64,000 bases of DNA, taken from contig MEHQ01003716.1 in assembly GCA_008828725.1 (NCBI GenBank), positions 1 to 64,000 on the forward strand. The letters are read 5' to 3'. Shown here piece after piece: positions 36,101-46,915 of the stretch; the stretch's first letter is position 1, and every line of letters begins with the position of its first letter. The translations under genes were made by a program, and so were the position numbers. A model generated the notes under the pieces. The model saw only the letters and a program-made list of their open reading frames with translations. It was not told where the DNA came from and ran no database searches. Source of the DNA: Saccharina japonica. Taxonomy: Eukaryota; Sar; Phaeophyceae; Laminariales; Laminariaceae.

Positions 36101-39100
36101 GCGATGTCTACCGTGGGATGAGTCTTCGTAAGGTTGTGGTATTTATTGTGCTATATATTTCGAAGGCTGTGACGAACGAGAAGAAGTCTTACAGGCATTG
36201 ATCATCCCAAACCGGTGAAGAAAGCACCCGCTAGTATCACCCGCCCTTCTGTGTCAAGACACCATTCCAAACGTTGTTGCCACCGTGAACAACACGGGCT
36301 ACTACCTCTGTGGCTAACGTAGCCGTAAAACAATGTTGAATGAGCTTAATGAATGATATGTTGTGTCCTCTTCACAAACCTCCCTTTTTAGCTGTCGACA
36401 TCCATCACACTCAGTGTCCGTGCCAATTTTACATCCCAGAGAAGACCCAGTCATTATATATGTGGTCACAAAACTACGACACAGATATTCTACGGAGCTA
36501 GAGGGGATACTGTGTGTGACGCCATTCACGGTAGTTCTGTTTTCCACCTCCATGGTTTTTGTGTTAGGGTCTTTCGTTTGTGTCTCATCTGTTCTCTGGT
36601 TTTGTCCTGTTTTTTCACGTAACCAGTGAGTGTATTCGTGCTCGCGTTCCACCTGATATTCGAATAAAACCTGCGTGCTTCGCCAACTGCTGTCTGTTTG
36701 CGTCTTGTGTGCCGATTCTTTGTCCGACAAATCGTTTCGGGTGGTTTGATTCGTTTTCGCCCAGATTCGCGTGAGGAACCTGACGTACATGCAGACCTTC
36801 TCTCAGATCTTCTTCATCGCCCACACCAAAGTGAGTCTTTGTTCAGTGTAGGGTTTGACGGTAAAGAAGGACGCGTGTGAGACGCGCAGTAAATGCCGCC
36901 CTGCCCGGGGTCGCCAAATAAGCCCAGGAACAAGATCTTAAGTTGGATGCTATGTCTGTGTTACTCAATATGGTTCATTGCCCACTAGCGCATGGGGGCT
37001 GTTGTAATAATATTTTCCCTCTTTCGCTATATTACTTAATTGTACCGCCCCAAACCACGAACAACCTACATATTATATATGCACAGTATTGGACTTACAA
37101 AAATAGGTTTACCAGTATAGTTGGTGTCAAAGTATAGATCGAATTTGAAAAAATCGTAGGCGATACGTACACCATACAGCACACGTATATGCTACCCGTT
37201 AACCGTTCAGGGACGCACGTATGTCGACATTATAACGAACAGCTCATGTCCTATCTCTCGAGGATATTACGTAGAGGAACATCGTAATACATCTAGCTTT
37301 GCGTGTCGTCCATGTCTTTCGACACGTGTCACTTGACACTTAATTCCAAGGCCAAGCCGTTGATTCGCGTGGCTGTGGTTCAACCGTTCATATTCGATTT
37401 GTCCTCTTCCCTACGATTTCCAAATGGGGACACCTTATGTATTACGCTACGAGCTGGTTCCAGCGACACCCAAAATATTCCTTCTTCGCACTTTTGCACG
37501 CTGGTTTTTGAGAGTTGGAAAACGAAATTTGGCATGGTTGTGTGTCATGACCATATGAAAAAACTGACCGCTGGTCTTTTTTTATTTTGTTTTTTGGTTC
37601 TTGAGATACATTTTTCTGTTTTTTCTGAATTGTTCGGCAACTTTGACCCTCCCTAATTCACGAAAAAAACAAAAACTCAAAAACGACCAGCGGTCAGTTT
37701 TTTCATATGGTCATGACGCACAACCATGACAAATTTCGTCTTCCAACTCTCAAAAACCAAAGTGCAAAAATGATTCCCGTGAAAGTACTCGAAAATTGTT
37801 CCCGGTTCATGTTAAAGTCTAGTACTTTGGAAGGCGGTGAATATAACAGCCTTGCATGTTTCGCAAAACAAAACAAATGTCACAAACATGTTCCCTTTGT
37901 TGATACGATCATGTCAACACTTCTAGTGTCGAATTATTCGACGTATTGGCCGATTTATGGCCTAAATACGAATTAATATGAATTTTAGTATGGGCAGTTT
38001 CAACCCCTATACAACAACGCCTCCGCAATTAATACGAAAAATGTCCATATCTCGCGAACTACAACTCGTACGCCAAAAATCTCTTCAGCGATGTGTTCCC
38101 CTTGTTCATGCGGGCATGTGGATGTCTTTAGTATCGAAAATATCAACGGATTCCGGTTTTTATTGCCCGAAGGTGGAATCTCACGCTTGTTGCTGGAACC
38201 AGCTCGTATGCGAACCAAACACCAAAAAACAAAACTGAGATTTCCACGATAAACTAAGCGACACAAGCGTCCTCGGCGGGGCACTTGGACTCTCAATCAG
38301 TAGGTCAATTGCTTTAGTCCGTAAGCAGTGCATGCTATTTCATCAGTTTCCTGGTCGTCGCTTATGCGCCTACTCAGGTATTGAATCTTAATCAATCCCA
38401 AAATTGAGGAGGGTCTTCCCTACGAGACACTGACAAAACCCGGGAGTCTCGTTTTTCTTTCTTTCTCTCTCGCCTTTGCTATCTTCCCGAAGCGCATTTT
38501 GATGTGTATCCATGGTATAACATGGTGTGTAACTTAGATGTAGTACATATCAACGAGCAGCGTATACTGGCGCGCTTAATGAGTACATATCAGACGATGC
38601 CATGGAATACTACTGCTGCTACTGCAACGGCTACAGATACTACTACTGATACTGCTTATGTTGCTACGGCTGCCGCTGCTGCTGCAGTTCGCATGGAATA
38701 CTCCCGTAATCGTGACATATATGATGCTACATGCCTTACACCAGGAGCTTCGGCCCAATTATGGGTGATATAACGGTGTACCTGGTCAGTTTGTAATGAT
38801 GCGCCTCACTTGAGAGGAGCTATTTTCTTCGCCCAAACAAGTGTGTTTTAGAACAATCGAAGTCCAACCCGGACAGCAATCGCATGCCCTACATTATAAC
38901 ACGACACTCCTGCTGTTACGCAAGACACAAATACTGGCCTTTCATCGTTCATACGGTTATGATTGCTTCATTAGACTTTTTTCAGACAGTAACACATATA
39001 ATTAATGCTACCCGCATCATTGCACGCACCGCCTCTTCAAGAATGTTTGGTGGCTTTGCAAAAGCCATCAGAGTTACTATGCGCGTATCGATAGCAATAT

Positions 39101-41843
39101 ATATTTCCGTCTGTACCCCCAGAGATTTGAGATAATCTACAGTACACGTGAGACGAAATCTAGGAAAACACAATACTTGCCCCTTGCCGCCATGGCAAAA
39201 GCATGCTCACCGTTGGGAGGAGGGGGTGGAAGAGTGCCGCGTATGTGACTCCGCATCAAAATTGCTATATATCGGGAGATCTTTACGTAAGGCACGGGTA
39301 ATATAATGCCATGAGCAAAACAACACAGGCCAGGTGTCAGAATAATACCTGAGCTCGTGGTCTACTTCCTTGACCGCGCATGCCTCTACTGTGCTGGCGT
39401 CTTGTACGCCGACAGAACATCAGCATCTTCAAGGAGGGTCTACCGTCCAGCGACGCTATGAAGCAGATGGCCGAGTACGGGGACACCTCTGCCCTGGCGG
39501 TAAGCAAACTGACCTTTTCAGCAAGCTGTGCGCGTAAATCGGCGAGCTGTACCATGTCCCCATGTCCTACTCTTGGTCTATAGCAGAAAAGATTTGTGAA
39601 ACCAGACATTGTTGGGTGGCTCCTCAGGTGAGAAGTTCTATCAGCCCGACCAACAATCGACCCAAAGAATGTTACCCCTGTCGAAGATCACGTTGATACG
39701 GGTATATAGAGGTAGAACGCCGTATTGCCGGGCACTCCTCGTACAGAGAGCTTTGTATCTGCCTTACGAGTATCTCAGATACCGGCACGAAGCACGTCAG
39801 GGGATTTGATCGACCAGACAGAGCTTTGCTTGCATCATAGGCAAGACCCGTTTGACGTGTTGGGTGGATTATTTCAAAGGGATGCTGAATCCTCCTAAGA
39901 CTTCGACTTGCTTGGATGTGGCTAGCTTTGCCCGGGGCGTTTCACGCACCAGGTATCCATCACGTTAGCGCGGCGGCAGGCACAATGCTGGACTGTCGTT
40001 GGCACGACTGTTTCAATTCCTGCACCTTCGCTTGTCCTTGTTGGTTTGACAGGCGTTCGCCGGTTCTGACCACAGCCTCGCTCTGAACGTGTGCGGGTAC
40101 GTGACCGGGTCAGACGTCCATCTGCCCGGAGCAACGGAGTGGTATACCTTGAAGGTCGACAACGAACTATGCGACGACGGCATGGTCATCTCGATGGCCA
40201 GCATGTTCGGTGCGTTCCTCAATAACTTGCCAACCTCGCTCGCGATGTTATTTTGATTTGGCACGAAAGAGTGTTTTTACGGATGGGCGGAATGCCCCGT
40301 AAGCCACATAACTAAAAAAGAACATTCCGATTGATAATACCGAACTTGGAGCGGCTTGTGGTTGAGGGCCTATGTTTTAGTTTGATTTCATAAAATATTT
40401 TAACATGCGTTGCTACGAGAGTAAAATCAATTAATACCTTCCCTACAGCTATGGTTCCTCTTATTTTGTCGTCACACCTAGGACGTATTGAACTCACACT
40501 CATGTGTGTACTCGGTGTCTCGTTAGTTGAAGCGATGACCGTATACCGTTGTTTCTCTGAGGCGGCGGCGTGTGTATGGCAGTGTCAGGTGAGTCCGGCT
40601 TACCAAATACTTGGTATGGCCTTCAATGCACAATGAGAGACTTGCCGACGATCTCCCCGCACTAGCAACTAATTAATCCTTCGCGCGTCCCTCCCGACCC
40701 ACCACGCACCCCCTGTACAGCATCTCTCTCACCCACCCGCCTACACATAATGCTTTTCGTGCCGTTGTATTCCCACACCACGGTTGTGCGTGCTGTGCCT
40801 GCCCATGCACCAGTCAACACCAACGACGCGTTTGTTGGGTTCGATTCCGAAACTCTGAAGACCGGAGGGTCGTCGAAGCTTTTCCCTATTGCATGGGACG
40901 CCGGTGAGAGCCTTACGCAGTCGTTTTTCTGCTTTGTTTCATGCACTATCTGCTCGCGGAGGGTTACTATCACACAAAGGCGGAGTACAAATACCTCCCA
41001 AAATTTGCAACTCGTTGATGGGTGTTTTTAGGTTTTGGTTCCCCTGGTAATCTTTTTGAGTGGAGGTCGTTGAAGCGCACATTGCACATTGTCAGATGAA
41101 ATATACTGCATACATGATACACGCCTGGTCCCGAGTACAACCAAACTACCACGCATGTGTAGACAGCTCGTGAAATAATGTACGATGCGATGCCATATTT
41201 GGGTCACAGCCATGTGGTGTTTGCGATTGGTTTCGCACATTGTTTTTGTTTTCCCCCATCTCATTCATTATCTTCGCACTTCCGTCTTTCTCCCTCCCTA
41301 GTCGTAACTCAGATCCGGGGTCACAAAGTAGGCTCCTCTCCCTCCTCCCCCACTACGGTTCTTGCCTTGCATTTTTATCGGCAGAATATTTCAGCACTTT
41401 CTCGTTAACTTTCGTCGAATTTTGCTTACCCACGCTGTGAACTAAGAACCTTCAACTACTTTCCACCGACCGAGACACGTGATTTAGGCACGGAGACTGA
41501 TGACATCATGCGGTACTTATATTCTTGCATTGAAAAACGTGATGAGGAGGTTTATCGCAAAGGTGGGCTAAACGTGCCCGTGCCGTCGGTGCCTAACGGA
41601 ACCGATATTGTATGCTGCTGCTGCTGCACGAGAAACGCAGGAACTGAGGTCAACAACGAGCTTTGCACTCACATCCCTGGCCCAGCGTGCGCCGGCACAC
41701 CTGACAACCAAGGGGCTGGACCGGGAGAGGGATACGTCCACGTCCACCGCGGCATTCACTATGTCGGAGACCTGGACCAAGCCACTTTCGCATGGATCAA
41801 CCCTGTTGCTGAGGTGTTTATCTCCAGGCCAATTCAGATATAA
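30070..41843 (+). CDS. Spondin-domain secreted protein, copy B (six exons, 228 aa)
   Basis: Spliced model: 30070-30156, 36765-36830, 39416-39499, 40053-40209, 40814-40903, 41641-41843. Exon sizes, phases and splice sites match copy A except that exon 4 is six bases longer. The joined length is 687 nt and ends at TAA. Residues 1-23 (MVCTYSVGSALLVAAS...) form a signal peptide; the rest is one spondin domain with VRNLTYMQTFSQIFF, FKEGLPSSDAMKQMAEYGD, ISMASMFVNTNDAFVGFDS and GEGYVHVHRGIHYVGDLD. All four cysteines and the sequon of copy A are kept. Amino-acid changes are spread through the domain (12 of 66 in the last exon), so the two proteins may have diverged in binding. Intron 1 is 6.6 kb and intron 2 holds a foldback element absent from copy A. 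Confidence 0.88.
32041..32300 (+). mobile_element. LINE-B tail fragment
   Basis: T-rich part, cagggtaggtcttgcctgtc, gtcgtagttttgtgaccaca, gaagaatcggcacggacac, and an AATGTGAAG end. One of the better preserved tails. Confidence 0.6.
34440..34815 (+). mobile_element. Two LINE-B tails in tandem
   Basis: 34440-34678 and 34679-34815 each carry the gtgaccaca..actggta block, gaagcatcggca / gaagaatcggca and gtgtgctggatgtcga, ending near GTGAATAATACACACA and GCGAAAAACACACACA. Confidence 0.55.
36765..36830 (+). CDS. Spondin gene B, exon 2
   Basis: Between CCAG and GTGAGT, phase 0. Encodes VRNLTYMQTFSQIFFIAHTK. The intron bases just upstream (ttcgcccag) also resemble copy A. Confidence 0.88.
37450..38206. 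mobile_element. TA-flanked foldback element in intron 2 of gene B
   Basis: 757 bp with perfect 15-bp inverted ends CGAGCTGGTTCCAGC, flanked by TA on both sides. Unit A has the unfilled site (gcaatacgaTAtgcgaacc near 18982), so target and TA duplication are visible. Inside lies a second inverted repeat: 84-bp arms at 37493-37576 and 37685-37768 (with gaccagcggtcag and catatggtcatgac). TA target and short perfect ends fit Tc1/mariner-type MITEs. Non-coding. Confidence 0.75.
39416..39499 (+). CDS. Spondin gene B, exon 3
   Basis: Between GACAG and GTAAGC, phase 0. Encodes FKEGLPSSDAMKQMAEYGD and TSALA, closer to the usual family block than copy A. Confidence 0.87.
40053..40209 (+). CDS. Spondin gene B, exon 4
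   Basis: Between GACAG and G|GTGCGT, phase 0 in and 1 out. Encodes LALNVCGYVTGSD, LPGATEWYTLKVDNELCDD and ISMASMF. It is two codons longer at its 5' end than exon 4 of copy A. Confidence 0.87.
40814..40903 (+). CDS. Spondin gene B, exon 5
   Basis: Between CACCAG and G|GTGAGA, phase 1. Encodes NTNDAFVGFDSETLKTGG and FPIAWDAG. Confidence 0.88.
41242..41440 (-). mobile_element. SINE fragment in intron 5 of gene B
   Basis: Complement of the SINE body and tail (cgtaactcagatccggggtc, ccccactacggttcttgcc). The tRNA-like head is missing. Intron 5 of gene A lacks it, which explains most of its shorter length. Confidence 0.65.
41641..41843 (+). CDS. Spondin gene B, exon 6 (C-terminus)
   Basis: Begins after ACGCAG and ends with TAA. 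Encodes TEVNNELCTHIPGPACAG, GEGYVHVHRGIHYVGDLD and NPVAEVFISRPIQI, 203 nt as in copy A. Confidence 0.9.
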
Positions 41844-44189
41844 TACCTACGCTCATCGACAAGCTGTATCACCAATATCGGCAATCTTGAGCGTTATGTG
41901 CCTTGAATCGCTGGAATGGAAATGGCCACATGAATGGCATACGACCATCAACTGATACCAGCCAAGGTTTGGATGTCGCATTGTATCGGTATTTCATTAA
42001 CGATCGTAGACACGCCGGATTATCAATCTCAGCCCTTCTACCAGTGTACTCCCGCTGGGATATGTCGAGCTCGCCCGGGCCTTCAGTAGCGCGTTCAGTA
42101 GCGAACATGTGGTGGCCCCACTCAATGGCAGCCCTAGAACGTGTGCACGCGTTCGCTAGGCCAGATAATTGATTCCATTTCCACAAAAATAAAATAGCAA
42201 GTAGATACTCGTACGTATTTATATGTGCAATGCCTTTGAATATAAATCGGCATTGGCCACTTGGGCCATGGTGAGCTGCATGGTGGGTTGCGTTTGGAGT
42301 CACCAGTAGGGGCGGCTACATAACCAATTGGTTAGTGCCCAGTTGTATACCCCGAACCCTCAAGGGTACTGTAGGAAATTTGCTTGTACGACGGTGTTCA
42401 GTATTATATGGTTGCGACAGTCGTTGCCTTTGGGGTAAGTCGACAGTACCTTTTCTACGGCGGCATCTACGTCGTACAAAGGACGATTAAAAATCGACAC
42501 GCGCAATATGTTTTGCATGAGTTAGCGCCAACCCGGTGTTATACCCGGGGACCTCAGACCGAGTTTTTGGTCTGCCTTTACAGTGGTATTTAGCAGTATG
42601 CTGTGTGGACAGCGGTTGTGTTTCTCGAGGTTACCATAATAGAGGCAGACAGCAGGAATGTCATATCCACGTTGTGTATCGGGGAAGTCATATTGACCTC
42701 TCACGAGAGACATGCATTGTGTAGGCGACATCTACTGAGGGGGCACTCCCGTTGCGTACTGGTACGAAACAGGGCACACGCGTTCCCCCTTTTAGACATT
42801 TCTCTTGCAACAACTCTAGTTCTAACTTCGTAAAGACTTGTGCAATGGCTTACAGAGTAACATGGCAACAAGGAAAGCCTGGACTGGCACCGGCGTAGAC
42901 TGTTTGCATGAAAGACCAAGCACATATGGGAATAGCGAATCCGGTACAGCCGCTGGTGCTGGTGCTGGTGCTAGCCTTGATGGTCACCGGGTACGGTGGC
43001 TACAAATATAACCTCTCTTGGCAGTCGTTGTGTTGCTCAGTGATGACAGGTTGCAGTTACGCAGCAGGAAACCGTCCATGTCGGTAAGTAAGGCTAGCGG
43101 ATAGGAATGCGTACATTGTACGTCATCTATACATGTTTTATGTCGTATATATACATGTTTACTGGCCTCCGGCGTTGTGTTTCCCACCTACGGTGATTTG
43201 ATGGGATGCGGCTAGGGTGGGTTGTCCGCGGGTCGATAAAATATATGATGCGTTATAATATACTGATCGATAAAACAGTTCACTGGGTGATGTTTCGGTG
43301 CATGTTACTGGCCTAACCCAAGCTGCTTCGTGTTTACAACGCAAACACCTGCACATCATGTGCAGGGATCGTCAGGGCGCTACTGTTCAGCTCGTACGCA
43401 GTCTATATACGATATGGTTCTAGCATATTGCCGCAATTGCTTTCTGCCTCGAAGGCCGCATGAAATAGCAACTTGAATGTCACATATGTCATTTGTTGTG
43501 ATCGAATCGCTTCCAGACGCCCCATGGTATCTACAACGTTTCAGGGAAACATTTCGAAAAAATGACTACGTAGGACGACCATTCAGTCGTAGTTAAGGCC
43601 CCAATTTGTTTTTGTTTGCTGGAACTTATTACTATTAATACTAAATTACGGTGCGATGCCGGAATATCTTTCTCGTTTACCCCACGAAGCTAAACACATC
43701 CACGCCATTTCAATATATACGGCCATGGACTTTTACGCATGTGTTGCTGTATGCCCCCGCTTAATCGTTTACGGCTTTTTGTTCTTTCATCACCGGACAT
43801 TTTCGGATCCCTCTAGAACACAAATCCCTTAAACTATGAAAATAAGTGAAAGCCCAGGCAAACGTTTATCGAAAAAACAAATATAGCCATCCGGTACCGC
43901 GTCGGCAGGGTCTCCCAGTACTTATTCGACATATTTTTCAATTCTTTTGTTTGTCCCCCTTAAACAGTGCGGATTTTAGATCTGTAAAACGATTTGTGTG
44001 GAAAGCTTGAAACCGCCAGTAATGGTGGGAACAATATATAGCATATATATAGCATATATATACATATATTCCACTGGATATGCAAAGCGTCCTACGTTAG
44101 ACGCCATGAACGACGGCAATGGCCGAAAACGACTAGTTCATACAATACTAATCGTCCGGTGGTCTCTTCCGGTGCTCGGTCTAATGTAT

Positions 44190-45200
44190 GTTTTTGTAGT
44201 GTTTAGAAGCTCTTCTTCGTGACGTGGAATCACGGGCGGTTTTTTACAGCAACGCATGTTCTAAAAATGTAAAAGAAATGGAAAATACTCCGAATTATGT
44301 CCCGGCGGTTCTGACGCGGGTGGCTGTATCTTAAAATATTTTCGCGTACCCCACCCCCCTTGAGGTGCCCTCAGCAACGTCGCCAATACGAGCGCTATAG
44401 CTGGATGCCCAGCATGTTAATAACCGCATTCGAAATAATACATCGAGGGCTATCACTAATATATTTCGATTCGGCTCAACTCATCGGCGTGTGTGAGATA
44501 TCTAGCAAAGGCCGCAAGGAACCTTCTTCGTCTCTGATGAAAGCAACATAAGTACGTGCATCGTGAAAACACTATACCAGTGTCAAAAGATCGATCTAGC
44601 AGTGTCCCCGATGCCGAGCTTTGAAATTATACAGCCCTGGTAACACCTACCGACGAACCCCTCACGATACCCCCTGCGCCCTTTTTGTTGGTGATCCAGG
44701 CGTATGAAACCCTATTTGAATCAATTCGATCCAATGCGATACGAAACCGAGGGCGGGTTCAAAAGAGACACGTTTCCGACGGGCGTGCGCTGACAGTAAA
44801 ACATCGCCTCTCCCGAGCGGAAACCCTACAACCCCTGACCCGAAAAAGCCCTCAAAACGGGCGATAAACGCTAGGTGCGCCGCTTTCGTAAGGGGTTTAC
44901 ACTTCTAAACTTGCCGACCAACACTTACCCATCTCACACTATTATTTGTGGCTGGCAATATCTTGGAAATATCCTACCAGATGATAAGTGAACCCAACTG
45001 TCTTGGGTCGCTAAGCAAACCAATCGAGTGTATATGATGCCAGGAATTACCTCCAACCAACGCAGATTCGGACCCGAATATCGTATAATATATGCAATGG
45101 TCCACCTAAGCCGATCGCTGTGCACCCAACGGACGCCTGCGAGCGAACACCACAATATGGCCTTTCGACCGGCTGAGGTTTAGATCTGACGGAGATTGCA
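44190..45200. other. No recognised feature
   Basis: Between the end of duplication unit B and the LINE relic I see no coding region, inverted ends or clear repeat. Confidence 0.4.
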
Positions 45201-46915
45201 GGTTGAGACTACTGTAGTGACCCCGATCTTCTCCAGGTTTCTTATCATATCGTCATAGCCGATCAGCATATCTGAGATGGTCGAACCGTTTGCCGAAGCT
45301 ACTCTTGATGCAGTAGCGAAATATGTGCTACCCCCAAGACGCCACTCACCTGCAGTCTAGGGTGACGCGAGCACCCAGAAACCACAGCCGCCTTCAAAGT
45401 AGCGTGGGATACTACGCGGAAGGATGCCAAGCTGTTGATGCGCATTGAGAGGGGGAAAAGCCGCACGAAGGGTGCTGAGGGCGGCGTGCGCAAATCTTCG
45501 AGCAGTGCTTGGTGCAGGATTACACGCCTACCTTGAAGAGCGTACCTTGCTGAAACGGATACAATCTACACAGACAGCGACCATCGGGGTTTATACAAGA
45601 ATTTGCAGGGAACGGTGGGGTTGGGAGGTCGAATGGCGAGAAGCGAGCCGTTCGTCATGAACGAGGATAGCACACCTCTATTGCAGAAGGTACACACTCC
45701 TGAACGGTCGGTGGAGTTTTTCGGTACCCTCTTGACCATGAAATAGTCTAATCATGACCCGACCATCAACGTGATATTCCACAGCGGCCGTTAGCACCAT
45801 CGCTGAGATATGAACCGACCATGGATTGCGTGGCGGCGGTAGTCCGGAGTAAGCCAACCCGTAAAACCGTGATACCAGACTCCCTTCCGGCCGAGTTACT
45901 GAAGCTCTATCACCCCGAATGAACTCGGTATTGTCACAGCATACTTGACAATGTCTGGAGAACGGTCACGCACCCCAGCAATGGAAAGAGGCGATCAGTA
46001 AGGTCCTTCAAATAAAGATTGACCACTCAGATTGAAACAAAGTTAACGAACAATTTCGGTTGTTGCTCAATGAAGAAAAGCTTTGCTAAACGAGTTAGCG
46101 TCCCGCCCCAGCAACTACAGCAAGATCGGAGGAATAGTCACCAATTAGCAGTGCACCTTTTGCCCAGCATGATCAACAGGCGATATGATGCTTGTCGTGC
46201 GTCCACGGCAATTACTCGAAAGAGCAACCAACCCCCGCCTGTACGTGGGTTTCATGAACCTGCAGAGCGGCGATTACTCCATCGAACGAGAGCTGTTGTG
46301 GGTGGTGCTCGCACGCATCGGCGGACCCAAGTCTATGTTGTCCGATATCCACAAGTTTCACGAGAGCATGTGAGCTCGCGTGCGTACGGATGACCCGTGA
46401 GCACTAAGAATGATTCGATGTCACTCAGAGACGGCGGCAAGCATGTCTGCAGTCACTGTTTCCATTCAATGTCCGTATTGGCTTATGTTACACAACCCGC
46501 GCAGGTTTTGCTCCAGTGAGAACCGAAACATTTTGAAGGACTCGGTTCACCAACAGGGGGATCTCGGGGGGGGACGTCGCGAAGGTCGACTCAACTAGGC
46601 TGTGTACGGCGGGCAGTATGGGATACACTGTATGCTAATGATGCAGACATTGTGTGCAAGTCGACGGAAGGCCTTGCGAATATGATGGCTGTTATTGTGA
46701 AACTTTTCGTTGGCAGAATGCCACACCGTCTCCGACGGGATAGCGGAAATCACCCATGCTGCTGACAACACCGAAGCAAACACTCCGGACCTCACCACCT
46801 GTCCTCGAACGCGGGCGCGAACTATATAGACACACGGTGCATATGTTGTACATGGGCGGTCTTTTCGTCCCAAGTGCTGACAGTATGTAAGATATCAAAC
46901 GACGGATTATTATTC
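45200..46915 (+). pseudogene. Degraded LINE reverse-transcriptase relic
   Basis: Pieces in several frames match a reverse transcriptase: IPDSLPAELLKLYHPE near 45870-45920; RQLLERATNPRLYVGF with the RELLWVVLARIGGPKSML block at 46200-46345; the RVRTDD block near 46385; and LYANDADIVCKSTEGLA (the YADD box altered to YAND) near 46615-46680. Family knowledge: this block order with RELLW.VLAR.G.P..M is common in RTE-like LINEs. Stops and frame changes are frequent and no start or end was found, so it is dead. A fragment of the same family lies at 63482-63610. Confidence 0.65.

Larger units (their letters stand above)
30157..36764 (+). other. Intron 1 of spondin gene B
   Basis: A 6.6-kb GT-AG intron, 2.5 kb shorter than in A. 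It shares its first 600 bp with A and C, and 33400-34260 with A. It holds LINE-B tails at 32041-32300 (+), 32301-32440 (-), 33950-34085 (-), 34440-34690 (+), 34675-34815 (+) and 36355-36500 (-), a - strand SINE piece near 31600-31760 and an R3 copy at 32790-33235. No other host exon was recognised. Confidence 0.7.
29750..44190 (+). repeat. Segmental duplication unit B
   Basis: Partner of 8750-26960. It lacks the insertions seen in unit A at 18588-18770 and 25063-26469 and carries its own at 37450-38206. The stretch 41844-44190 aligns with the downstream flank of gene A and shows no open frame that is kept in both. Confidence 0.8.
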
